Both the position numbers and the translations under genes were made by a program. A stretch of 64,000 bases of DNA from Nicotiana tabacum (lineage: Eukaryota; Streptophyta; Magnoliopsida; Solanales; Solanaceae): positions 102,274,501 through 102,338,500 of the forward strand of contig NC_134102.1 of assembly GCF_000715075.1 (NCBI RefSeq), given 5' to 3'. Below are positions 44,272-54,972 of this stretch, one piece after another (position 1 is the stretch's first letter; every line of letters begins with the position of its first letter). The notes under the pieces were generated by a model. It saw only the letters and a program-made list of their open reading frames with translations, was not told where the DNA came from and searched no databases.

Positions 44272-45225
44272 TTGTTCCGGGTTACGGACACTGATGTTGA
44301 GTCACCTACACTTGACTCTATACCAGTTGTGAATGAATTTCCGGAGGTCTTCCCGGATGAGCTCCCTGGGATCCCACCAGACATGGAGATTGATTTTGGG
44401 ATTGATATGATGCTAGGCACACAACCTATATTTATTCCACCCTACAGAATGAAACCGACATAATTGAAGGAGTTAAATGAGCAGTTGAAGGATTTGGTAG
44501 AGAAGGGTTTCATCCAGCCGAGTGTGTCTCCTTGGTGCACACCAGTCCTCTTTGTAAGGAAGACGGATGGATTTCTGAGAATGTGTATCGACTATCGGCA
44601 GCTCAACAAGGTTACAATCAAGAATAAGTACCCACTGCCAAGGATAAATGACTTGTTTGACCAACTACAGGGTGCTAAGTACTTCTCTAAAATTGATTTA
44701 AGATCAGTATATCACCAATCGAATATCAAGGAGCTGGATATTCCGAAAATTGCTTTCTAGACCCGGTAAGGGCACTTTGAGTTTCTGGTGATGTCTTTTG
44801 GGCTAAGAAATTCCCCGACAACTTTCATAGATCTTATGAATCGAGTCTTCAAGCCTTTTCTTAACTCCTTTGTGATAGTATTCATTGAAGATGTTCTTGT
44901 ATATTCACGAAGTAGAGTGGACCACGCCGATCATCTCAGGGCAGTTCTGCAGACTTTGTATCAGCACAAGTTGTATGCAAAGTTTTCGAAATGTGAATTT
45001 TGTCTTGAATCTATCACATTCTTGGGTCATGTCATCTCCAGAGAAGGAGTTAAGGTGGATTCTCAGAAGATTGAAGCTGTGAAGAATTGGCCTAGAGCTA
45101 CAACTCTAACAGAGATTCGCAGTTTCTTGGGCTTAGGTGGGTATTATAGGAAGTTTGTGGAGGGGTTCTCTACTCTTGCCTCTGCATTGACTAAATTGAT
45201 GCAGAAGGCAGCTAAGTTCCAATAG
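44272..45225 (+). pseudogene. Reverse transcriptase of element C, catalytic Asp changed
   Basis: [72 protein letters not shown] and [20 protein letters not shown] are Ty3/gypsy RT landmarks. The catalytic box reads FIEDV at 44881-44895, where FIDD is expected, so one of the paired Asp residues is Glu. Stops at 44461, 44758 and 44767 split the frame. [19 protein letters not shown] marks the start of the RNase H connector. Confidence 0.9.
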
Positions 45226-45700
45226 TCAAATGCTTGTGAAAAGAGCTTCCAATAGCTGAAATCAAGATTGACTACGACACCAGTGTTGACCCTACCAAAG
45301 GGTACATATGAGTTTGTGGTATATTATGATGCTTCAAGAATCGAACTTGGGTGTGTATTAATGCAACATGGCAAGGTGATAGCTTATGCTTCTAGAAAAC
45401 TTAAGAATCATGAAAAGAACTATCTAACACATGACTTAGAACTTGCAGTGGTAGTATTTGCATTAAAGATTTGGCGTCATTATTTTTATGGGGTCCATGT
45501 GGATATATTCACGGACCATAAGGGCCTCCAATATATTTTCAAATAGAAGAAATTAAATCTGAGGCAGAGAAGATGGCTTGAGTTACTCAAGGATTATGAC
45601 ATCGATATCCTATATCATCCGGGGATGTCTAATGTTGTGGCGGATGCTCTTAGCCGGAAATCTATGGGTAGTTTGGCTCACTTGAAGGCATATCAAAGGT
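45226..45700 (+). pseudogene. RNase H of element C
   Basis: 45268-45546 has [40 protein letters not shown] and [15 protein letters not shown], followed by a TAG and [19 protein letters not shown] and NVVADALSRK. These are the expected RNase H motifs with Asp, Glu and Asp positions still present. Confidence 0.88.
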
Positions 45701-47215
45701 CGTTGGCCAAAGAAGTTCATCGGTTGGCTAGTTTGGGAGTTCGTCTTACGGATTCTAGTGAAGGAGGGGTGCTTGTGCAAAATAGGGTTGAATCATCGCT
45801 TGTTGTGGAAGTTAAGGAGAAGTAATATGAAAATACATTGATGGCACAATTGAAGGAGGTTATTCATAAACATAAGACCAGGACTCTTTCTCTTGGCATG
45901 GATGATGGTAGATTAAGGTACCAATGGCGATTATGTGTTCCAAATGTAGATAGTCTCCGGGAAAGAATCATGACTGAGGCTCACACTTCTAGGTATTCTG
46001 TGCACCCAGGCTCTACAAAGATGTATAATGATCTTAAGAAAGTCTACTAGTGGAAGGATATGAAGAGGAATGTAGCGGACTTTGTGGCAAGATTCCCAAA
46101 TTGTGAACAAGTAAAGGCCGAACATCAAAGGCCCGGTGGGTTGGCACAAAACATAGAAATTCCGATGTGGAAGTGGGAGATGATCAATATGGACTTTATG
46201 GTGGGACTACCTCGCATGCCTCACAAATTCGACTCAATTTGGGTGATTGTGGACCGACTCACGAAATCAGCACACTTCTTACCTGTTAAGGCTACCGACA
46301 CATCAGAACAATATGCTCAGTTGTATATCAAGGAAATGTCCAGGTTGCATGGAACTCCAGTTTCTATTATCTCAGATCGAGGGGCACAGTTCGCAGAAAG
46401 GTTTTGAAAGAAATGTTAGCAAGGTTTTGGTACCCAGGTGAATCTTAGTACAACCTTCCATCCAAAAACTGACAGGCATTCAGATGCTCGAGGATATGTT
46501 ACGCGCTTGTGTTCTTGACTTCAAGGGTAGCTAGGATGATCATTTGCCACTCATAGAAGTTTCCTACAACAATAGTTATTATTCTAGCATTCAGATGGCA
46601 TCATTCGAGAATTTATATGGTAGGAGATATAGATCTACCATTGGATGGTTCGAGATTGGGGAAGTAGAGTTTATAGGGCTAGAACTCATACATCAGGCTA
46701 TGAAGAAGGTTAAGATCATTACAGAATAGTTGAAAACTGCTCAAAATCATCAGAAGTCCTATTCAGATGTGCGTCGTAGGGATTTGGAGTTCAAGGAGGA
46801 TGATTGGGTATTCTTGAAGGTTTCCATCATAAAGGGTATGATGTGGTTTGGTAAGAAAGGGAAGTTGAGTCCAAGGCATGCCAGACGATACAGAATCATT
46901 TACAGGATTGGCCGGGTGGCTTACAAGCTTGAACTACCTCCAGAGATGTCTTCAGTGCACCCAATGTTTCATGTATCCATGTTGAAGAAGGTGGTTGGAA
47001 TTTCGTAGCTTATTGTTCCGATTAATACTTTTGAGGTTAATGATGAATTGACTTATGAAGAGATTCCAGTTTCCATTCTTGATAGGCAAGTCTGTAAGCT
47101 GAGAAATAAAGAGATTGCCTCAGTGAAAGTGCTATGACAAAACCAACAGGTCGAAGAGGCCACCCGGGAGGCCGAGGAAGAAATGAAGAAGAAGTACCCT
47201 TATTTGTTTGAATAA
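45701..47215 (+). pseudogene. Integrase and chromodomain-like tail of element C
   Basis: The zinc-binding region is at 45940-46130 (RIMTEAHTSRYSVHPGSTKM ... RFPNCEQVKAEHQRPGG; usual CxxC is degraded). The core follows with MINMDFMVGLPR (first Asp) and SIISDRGAQF (second Asp); the third acidic segment near 46480 is disrupted by frameshifts. 46730-47008 has the GPF-type region (GKLSPRHARRYRIIYRIGRV, VHPMFHVSMLKK), and the end VEEATREAEEEMKKKYPYLF at about 47150-47212 is the chromodomain-type tail of chromoviruses. The TAA at 47213-47215 ends the polyprotein. Confidence 0.88.
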
Positions 47216-47551
47216 ATATGTAATTATGAAGTTGTGTTCTATGAAAATGTTAAGAGTTTACCTTCTATGAATTATGTTTCACTTATACAGTTGATATTAA
47301 GGGTGATTATTTTTGGTAATATATTGCTTATGAGGCCACGATTGATGTTGTTTTCATGTTATGTTGCGTCGTTGGATTATGTATTATTGTTAAGCTTGGT
47401 TTCTGGGGTTCTATGACCGGTGGATAGGCCCTGTTATAGGGGAAACTCTGTCGAAATTTCTGGAGAGTTGAGGAGTTAATCAAAAATTTGGAACTGCTGG
47501 TATGTGAAGTAATAGTTGAGTCACATTGGATGCTAATGGTGAACTTTGACC
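47216..47551 (+). mobile_element. 3' untranslated region of element C
   Basis: Non-coding sequence between the pol stop and the 3' LTR. A clean polypurine tract is not visible next to the LTR start; GGAGAGTTGAGGAG lies further upstream at 47461-47474. Confidence 0.5.
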
Positions 47552-49967
47552 CCTAAGGCCCCGTAAAATTTCACCCAAAACCCGGGGTTTCGTGGCGCCG
47601 AGGTAGAGTAATGTGATTGAGTGCGAACTTTGTGGATTGTATAGTACCTCAGGGAGTTGAGGGAATCATTTTGCCGACCATGGAATTTTTGCGGTCCACT
47701 ATGCGACCATAGAACCACTTTGTGGGCCACAGATCGGCCGTAGAGTGAAGCAGAACTTGAGCTAATTTTGAGGACCATTATGCGACCGCATAACCATTTC
47801 GTGGGCTGCATAATTCATCACAGATCCAGCATGAGAAAACTTCAGAAGGAGGTTCTATGGTCCATTATGGGACCGCAGAACTCATCTGCGGTCCATTATA
47901 GGACCGCAAAACTTATATGTGGACCGCAGATCCGTCGCAGACCTGTCCAGCCCTGCCCAATTTTTGGGACCTTTTCTGCGGTCCCCTTTGCGGGCCGCGT
48001 ACCTATTTTGCGATCCGGTCTGCGACCATAGACCCGACTTCATAGAGTTTAAGTATTGAAAAACTTCACCCGATCCCATTTTTATAAAAATAACTTTAGG
48101 TTTATTTAGTCTGGTTCTTACTGATATTTTAGAGAGAGGAAAGTGGTCTAGAGTGAGGGGGATTCCTATGCTAATTATTCATCAATCCTTGCTCAATACT
48201 TGGATAATTCACAAGGAAAACTTACAAGGTCTTCATCCAAGAGGTAAGGTTCCAAACCCTATCTTCAACTTCGAGTTTGGTGTAGAAAATGGTTAATGGG
48301 GAGTGTGATTCTTGGGTATTGGAGTGTTATTTATGCATTCTTGTACTATCAAGGTTTGTGAAAAGGTTATTGAGATCAAATGGGTAGATTTTGGGTTGTG
48401 GGATGAAGGAATCCAACATAGGAGGACCTTGAGATCATAATCTCCATCTAGTGTTTGTTAAAAATGCTCAAATGAGTTGAAACCACGAATACCTTCCTAA
48501 TTTGTGTTCAATTTTGTTATATTTCCAGATAGATCAAAGTTGCTAAGATTTCTGGAACATTGTAGTTACTTAAGAAAGCTCAAAGCAAGGTATGTTGGCT
48601 AAACTCCTCTTGTAAAATCGAATCCATGATGTCCTCGTAAGTTGTAGTTATGATTGGCTCAAGCTCTTATGTCTCATGTTCCGAGTTGTTTCTTATAAAC
48701 TTGACTATTCTGAATAAACTCTATGTCAAACGTTATATGTTCAAAATATATACCAAATGCTCTTATCATATTGTGTTATCCTTCAAGATTGTATCCAAAT
48801 GTGACCATGTGTCGAAATATTATGAATTTAATTATGCCTCAAATGCTAGTTATCATGCCAAATAATGGAAGCAAACCCAAGGTGCCAAATACTCTTTTTT
48901 CTCATATCTGTACTAAATGTCGTGATTAGAGATGCTTTGTTATTGATAATCTATGATGATGTTTGAAAGTGAACGGGGTGATCATCGCATATGAAATACG
49001 GCTACTGTGCCAAGAATGATATTACAATTATGGCCACTAGTACCAATGAAATGAAAAGATGAGTAAAATACTATGAAATGAGCTGAAAGTCCTTTGTATA
49101 ATAAACATTTTGGAGTATCGTTAGTCTCCGAGGAAGGGTAAGTTGAAATGACCTAACCCCGAAACTACACGTGCCTGTGTAGGCGTATATTGTGATTATT
49201 TCCCTTGTTTGTGATGATATTGATGTGATGAGATTATCCCCCTTAAATGGTATGAGATTATTGCTAGCAAAGGGTGATGTCTATCCACACGGAATTATGG
49301 TGAGACGGCCTAGTCGGTCGGGTTGAGATCAGACGCCATGTCGCACACATGGCGGCGATTGTGCTTGAGATTGTGATTGAGACAATGATTGAGATCTTGA
49401 TAGTGGTTGTGATTGTGGTTGATGTATTTGGGTGAGACTGCCTAGATGATTGGGCCATGATAGGACTCCGTGCCAAAATCACGGTGGTATATTGGTGCTA
49501 AAGATATACTAACCTTAAATATGTAAATTACTTGAAATCTTATCTTGCTCCCAACTTGGTTTCTTGGTATTGTTTGAGGCTTCCATTGATTCTATGATTG
49601 TTCTTCCTTGTTTTATTACTCGTTCTAATGAGAGGGTGTTTATTCATTCATACTAGTACTATTCCATATGTACTAACGCCCCTTTTGCCCGGGGAGCTGC
49701 ATCTTTAATGGATGCAGGAAGTTCCAAAATAGGCGTCTTTGATCAGTGATAGCAGTATACCCTCTTCCTAGCTGACTTGGTGAGCCCCGTTTCATTTCGG
49801 GGTCGTGTATCATTTGTTCCTTGTGTATTATATTTTGAGGAATAGTCGGGGCCTTGTTGCTGACACTATCATAGTACTCTTTTGTATCTATTAGAGGTTC
49901 CGTAGACATAGTGTGGGTTGTATGTTGGTGTTGGAAGAGTCAAACTTGTAAGGTTGTATTTGTACCA
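47552..49967 (+). mobile_element. 3' LTR of element C, truncated at its end
   Basis: The start, mutated from TGTAAGACCCCG to CCTAAGGCCCCG, is set by comparison with the inverted copy ending at 27910. The LTR continues through GCGGTCC/GGACCGC word clusters (47680-48010). From 48611 it matches the 5' LTR tail up to TGTACCA at 49967, where element A sequence resumes. The 5' copy goes on at least 215 bp more, so this LTR has lost its end and no target duplication remains. Confidence 0.85.
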
Positions 49968-50262
49968 GAGCTATTATTTAACCCAGGCCTCATCCGGGCT
50001 TTGGAAGATTGAACAGTTTAAGCGATGTCAAATTCTATGCTAAGGCATTATTGGCATATTATTAAGTACGAGACACAAGTTACATATCCTAAGTCTTAAA
50101 CATAAGCAAATACAGAAAAGTTAAAGGACACAACATAGAGATGAAGGGAAATATTTATACATATGTTTACCAAAATGTATTTATAGAGGCACTATAAAAC
50201 AGCCCGAAAATACAAAACATGTAGCTATAAGAAAAAAATAAATAAGCTAAGGCCTTTTCTGC

Positions 50263-52593
50263 CTAGTTTTCATCGGAAACCAGCTCGCTATCCGAACCAT
50301 TAGGCTGGTACCTCGCTCTGGCCTCGGCTTCAAGCCTCTTCGATCTCGGCCGCTAGGTCAGCCCCCCGAGCTTGGATCTCCTCGAGGTTATCCCTCCGAG
50401 ATAGCCACTTCACATATTCATCCTTCGTTATAACACGAGCTTCAGATACATCTACATCATTCTTGTAATAGGCCAGCATGTTATGAGCTTTAGAGGCCTC
50501 GTTCGAAGCCATTTCCAACCTGGATCTCATCGCTCTGTACTCTTTGTCTAGGGCATCGCATTCTGCAACGGTCAAGGCAAGTTGTTCCCGGAGCTCCTCA
50601 TTCACCCTAGACCATTTATCATCCTTCTCTCTCATCACTCAGAGTTGCACTTTGGTCGATGTCGGATCCTCTTTGGTGGCATCTCGCTTTGATGCTGGGA
50701 AATCCATCTTGCCCATAAGCTCGTGGGCTGAAGCCTTGACCTCGTCCATATCAGACCTGAGTTGGTTGATCAGGGTTATTTTCTCCTGGATCTACGAGGT
50801 TGCGGTGTTAGCATTTGCATTTAAACTCTCGATATCAATCTCGAGCACTTTTACCTTTTCAACCAAGAGGGCATGTTCCTGTTTCACCTTCGATGCCAAA
50901 TTTTGGGAGTTTTCCAGCTCGCCTTGGAGGACGAAGTGGTCAACCATGTCCTTAAGGACTTCCTCTTTTTGCTCACAGAGAGATTTGTACATAAGCTTTT
51001 GCCGGACCTGCTCCTTGAGCTCGAACTCGAGGTGACTCACCTCCATCCTAGCCCGGTGAAAGCTCTCATGGTGAAGTACTGAGGCATGATACACAAAGAA
51101 AGAAAAATCATTAGAATACCATTAAGGAAAAGAGAGCCTTTTAGGAAAGAAAGAGAAAAAGGTATACCCTATTCAGCACTTGCTGAGCCTCGTTGAAAAG
51201 ACTCGGCCCGTCTACCTCGTTCATTTTCACTTGGTCCTCTTCTGTTACCAAGGACCGAAGGTAGCTAGCCACTCTGACTGGCCCAGATAACATGCTAGTA
51301 TTCACCGGTACTGTGAACATGACCATTTTCTTCCGGTCAGGGTCCACACTTAGGGCGGGAAATGGCTTTTCGAGCTTTGAGCTTGAACTTGTCTCACCTA
51401 ACCCCGGTTGTACGACCCTTTTTGGGATATCCAGGTGGCCAAAACTGAAGTTATCCTCCAGCATGCCAACATTTACGCCCTCAAAAAATGGGTTAAGGGC
51501 CTTGTCCACGGCCCAGGACACCTTGGTCTATTTTTTTGTGGCGACTCGAGCCTCGTCTAAAAAAGCCTCCATATGAGGTGGAGACTCTAGAACATGAATA
51601 ATGTTAGCATTTTCTGAGGCGGCCTCCCTCAAAATTGGAGGATCTTCTTGCGAATCGATAGTTACTTGATCTTCTTTGAGCCCCCGAGCTACAAGGGACT
51701 CGGATTTTTGAGCATCCCCCTCCGGGGGATCTAACTCTAGGTCGACATCGATCGACTTGTGTGTGAATAACTCCATGCCGTTGTCATCCTCAGGATAATC
51801 TTTAAGCCTGTAAAGAGCTTCAGAATTTGGGACACGAGCACTGGAAGCTTTCTTGCTGCTCTTTCTGTCCGTAACCACGATCATTTTCTTCTTCTTCTTC
51901 TTCTTCTTCTTCTTCTTCTTCTTCTTCACAGCATCTCGACAATAGGCTGCAGTGAAGCGGAGGGTTTTTTAGATGGGGACGAGGCCATGACCTTGGTAAT
52001 TGCCCGAAGTTTGGTGGTCTTGGGAAAACCTGTTGAAGGAAAAGACGTCGTCAAAATAATGATAAGATGAAAATGTCGCATAGGGAAATTCAACCAAAAG
52101 AAGAGGGTCACTCACCATGAGAATGAGCCTCCCACTTGTCTTTGGAATGCTTGCGCCACTCACGCTCGGGATATGTGAGTTGTCCGCATATGCCCTTGAC
52201 CCACTCCCTAAAATGAGGGATCGTATTGGGGACTCGTGTGATAAATGCATGTCAAATAAGATGAATAATTAGAGAAAGGAGTAGATTAAAAAAAGTACAT
52301 TGACAAATTAAGAGGAAATAAACTTACGTTTTGAGTTCCACATATCGGGGAACCACAGGAACTTGGGAGGAATGAGGTCTTCAGTGTTTATCTGAATAAA
52401 CCTCCCCTGCCAGCCTCAGTCCTTGTCCTCATCTATACAGGAGAAGGGAGCTTTCTTTTCTTGATGAGCAAGCTTGCTTAACCCTCATCGGAAGTTTCCG
52501 GGGAAGTAAACTCAGAGAAGATGGTCAACCGTGAATCGAGGATCCTCTATGTTATTAGTGAAGTGACGGAGACGGTTCACGATTCTTAGCCAT
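50263..52593 (-). CDS. Antisense intron-containing coiled-coil gene carried by element A (decayed)
   Basis: Minus strand, opposite to A's gag-pol, between pol and the 3' LTR. The ATG at 52593 opens MAKNRE; exon text then includes WQGRFIQINTEDLIPPKFLW near 52360. After an interval at 52327-52233 comes PNTIPHFREWVKGICGQLTY and SKDKWEAHSHG; after a second (52115-52030), PKTTKLRAITKVMASSPSKK; then a (CTT)n-encoded Lys run (51888-51926), an acidic spacer, and SFGHLDIPKRVV. After a third interval (51167-51086) comes a long heptad-rich coiled coil: ASVLHHESFHRARMEVSHLE, ENSQNLASKVKQEHALLVEK and WSRVNEELREQLALTVAECD, ending GSDSELVSDEN at 50263. From memory it resembles unnamed hypothetical proteins common in Solanaceae; function unknown. 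Some Tat elements (Grande) carry antisense ORFs in this position. A few stops and one-base shifts show decay. Confidence 0.72.
51086..51167 (-). other. Candidate intron 3 of the antisense gene, acceptor lost
   Basis: On the minus strand ...CTGAATAGG is followed by GTATACCTTTTTCTC, and the coiled-coil exon resumes at GCCTCAGTACTTCAC. The interval is T-rich and 82 bp but ends ...TGTATCAT, not AG, so the splice acceptor appears mutated; an AG three codons further in (CCTCAG) would shift the frame. Confidence 0.55.
51888..51926. repeat. (CTT)n microsatellite coding for a Lys run in the antisense gene
   Basis: About 13 CTT units; AAG codons on the minus strand. It lies within the exon between the splicing-like region and the acidic spacer. 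Confidence 0.9.
52030..52115 (-). other. Candidate intron 2 of the antisense gene
   Basis: On the minus strand CATTCTCATG is followed by GTGAGTGACCC, and the interval ends TTTTCCTTCAACAG before GTTTTCCC. Both boundaries are strong plant splice signals, the interval is T-rich and 86 bp, and the join keeps the frame (phase 1, as in intron 1). Confidence 0.75.
52233..52327 (-). other. Candidate intron 1 of the antisense gene
   Basis: On the minus strand exon text ...TGGAACTCAAAAC is followed by GTAAGTTTATTT, and the interval ends CACACGAG before TCCCCAATACG. Joining leaves the frame open in phase 1. The acceptor CGAG is weaker than usual and is the least certain boundary. Length 95 bp. Confidence 0.55.
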
Positions 52594-53038
52594 CTTAATT
52601 TGGTAATGTGAAGGTTTGAAGGTTGGTATGAAGGTTTGAAGATTTGGTATGAAGGTTTGAAGGTAAAATATGAACGTTTGAAGACAAGAGATGAAGTTAT
52701 GAAGATATGGAGAACAACTTATGATGATTTGAAGGATTGATGTGCAGATAGAAAATTTGAGGGTAACTCAAGAAAGTTCGAAATCATAAAGTAAAGAAGT
52801 GAAAAAGGAAACCAGAGCATTTATAGGAAAGAAATAATGAATGCGTTATGTTTCGCATTTGGTAACCACCGAGGATGGTCAACCGACGACTGACACGTAT
52901 CTAAAGCTAGAGCGATGTGACTGATAGGACGTTTCAACTCGTCAACTTGCTTATGGAGTACGAAGAAAGGAACAGGGGTCAATTATTCACTTCTCGTCAT
53001 TCTTATAAATCTACTCTCGGAGAAGTAAGGGGACTATA

Positions 53039-53731
53039 TATGTAGGGGTAAAATTGGGGTTAAAGTTATCCCTAATTTCCTGATAAAGAGATGAGAGACA
53101 ACGTGGTTCAACGCTGGCTCGGGTAAAGCCGAGGGTGCCCACAGATCAGAGCCCGGAGGGATGAATGACACGTCAAGAATCGGACATGTCCAAACATGGG
53201 AAGAATCGAGCTAAACCAGAACAAAGAATCGAGGTTAAGGGGAAGACGGTTAGAGAGGATAAACGAGGAGCCGAAATATCTGCCATCAACCTGATATTAC
53301 GGAGCGGATCATGCCCGATATGAACTATGGATCGTGTTGTACTAGAAGAAATAGATTTTTACCTTATTTAGACTTGTACTAGGATTGAAACTCCCCTGCT
53401 ATATAAAAGGGAGAACCTTTTCATTTTTTGACTACGGTTGGCATGCATATGAAAGCAATAAAGTTTAATTTTATCTTTATCTATTGTTCAAGTGTTCTTC
53501 AGCTGTTCATATCTTTAATTGTAACCTAGCTCCATCTCGAGGGCTAGATCAGAATCGATTTCCAGCATTCAACCCTAACGCCAGACCTAACTATTTCATC
53601 ACATTTGGTTTGATCGTCTTGTTTTCCTTTAATTCAATTACTTGTTGTTCTTAGATCATTCGTGTTAAATTAAATTACGTATCCTTTAAACCATATACAA
53701 ATTTAATTATTACTCATTTTAAGGGTAAACA
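53039..53731 (+). mobile_element. 3' LTR of element A
   Basis: Begins TATGTAGGGGTAAAATTGGG (TG mutated to TA) and ends GGTAAACA. It aligns with 20901-21588 along its full length. TATATAAAAG at 53400-53409 is the likely core promoter. AAGGT follows at 53732-53736. The purine-rich GGAGAAGTAAGGGGA at 53019-53033 is the probable polypurine tract. Confidence 0.9.
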
Positions 53732-53736
53732 AAGGT

Positions 53737-54353
53737 CTTTAGATTAGTGTAAACATTTAGATTAGTTTAAAGATCTTCAGGACTGTTGTAATAAGAATAT
53801 AGGAGGTGATTTTGTACTTGTGACAAATTTGTTCTCTATGAACTGTTTTAGATATCTGCATCTAATTCTATTTCCAAAATGGAAGGATAAGTCTTGGAAT
53901 ATTGCGTGAAAAATTCCTGTTCATTTGTTTTCCTTTTAGTTATATATATTGTTTTTCCATCTATACTTAAGTTGCTTTTTTTCTTTTTAGTTTTTCCTTT
54001 ATAGTTTAGGAGTGAAAATCATTTACACTCTTCAACTTTGCTTATAATAATCAAACCCCCATACGTTTTTGAATATAATTCACGTTGTTGGTGGCGCCGA
54101 CCTTCAATACCATAACAAAATACTACATCGAGGCAGAGGGGGGGAATAAACCAAACCTCTGCTATAAGAAACTGATTACACTTCTAGGATCTGAACTTAT
54201 AAGCCAGGATACTAGCCTTTAATGTATAATTCTGTTTGTCATATAAGTTCTATCCTGCACAAGCAACGTAATCCAAAAATATATATACAACCAAAAAGGC
54301 CAAAAGGATCATACAAAAATATTTTTCCTCTGTCTATGTCTTATGGATGACAT
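53737..54353. other. Intergenic flank right of element A
   Basis: AT-rich, with short homopolymers and no coding motif. Part of it may be the 3' UTR of the minus-strand LINE remnant that follows. Confidence 0.45.
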
Positions 54354-54972
54354 ATGGAGTTTATCAAGAAAATAAGGTCCTGCAGCACTCTGAGGGAGAT
54401 CCTTATGATGACACACAATTATTTACCTGTATTCAATACTAAATTTAGCGAGAGCATCCACAACTTGATTAGACTCTCTATAACATTGGTTAATCACAAC
54501 ATTGGCTTGTTGCATAAGTCTTCTAGTCTCCATGACAATATTCTGCAACTACCAAGCCAACTTTGTATGGCCCTTCAACATATTAACTATAATCAGTGAA
54601 TCACATTCCAAAACAATATTCCAAATTCCATGAGAGATGCACCAATTCACCCCAAGAAAGGCAGATTTTATTTTGGCATAGTTACTAGTACCCATTCCCA
54701 CTGCTTGTGCAAAGGCCAAAATTAAAATCCCACCTGAGTCCTTGATAATACCTCCAGTACTAGTTAATCCTTCTTCATTACAACTATCGTCTGTGTTAAG
54801 TTTAAACCAGCCAAGAGGTGGCTTATCCCACCTTACAATAGTACATTCTATATTAGGAACAAGATAAATGACTTGAATACAAATATCTGCCCATCTCCAT
54901 GACACTACTAGGTGATATGGTGTTTAAGTCTAGCCAAAGAAGTCCTAGAAGAACCATATCTTGAAGCACACC
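54354..54972 (-). pseudogene. LINE remnant: RNase H (RVT_3) domain
   Basis: Minus-strand run 54905-54549 reads WDKPPLGWFKLNTDDSCNEE, STGGIIKDSGGILILAFAQA and NIVLECDSLIIVNMLKGHTK. A stop follows, then RRLMQQANVVINQCYRESNQ and VVDALAKFS near 54430-54500. These are the motifs of plant LINE-type RNase H (NTDGS, ECDS, N-x-VADALAK). The rest of ORF2 is absent. Element D has inserted at its upstream end (54973). Confidence 0.8.

Larger units (their letters stand above)
20901..53731 (+). mobile_element. Outer Tat-lineage Ty3/gypsy element A, with nested insertions
   Basis: Two LTRs of the same family in the same orientation stand at 20901-21588 and 53039-53731, flanked by AAGGT on both outer sides (20896-20900 and 53732-53736), so they are the ends of one insertion. 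A's own parts are a primer binding site, gag, protease, RT, RNase H, a second (archaeal-type) RNase H, integrase, and a minus-strand gene before the 3' LTR. The extra RNase H is a mark of the Tat lineage, which also has members carrying extra ORFs between pol and the 3' LTR. About 21 kb of other elements (C and B) interrupt it between the integrase and the antisense gene. All coding parts carry stops. Confidence 0.88.

Noticed and set aside
50544..51035. 163-codon plus-strand ORF (Ser/Phe/Cys-rich)
   Set aside because: It is the complement of the coiled-coil exon on the minus strand; its Ser-rich content mirrors Glu/Lys codons.
51888..51926. Poly-Lys tract as a start of a separate protein
   Set aside because: The apparent start codon is GTG and upstream exon text continues into it; it is a microsatellite within a larger gene.
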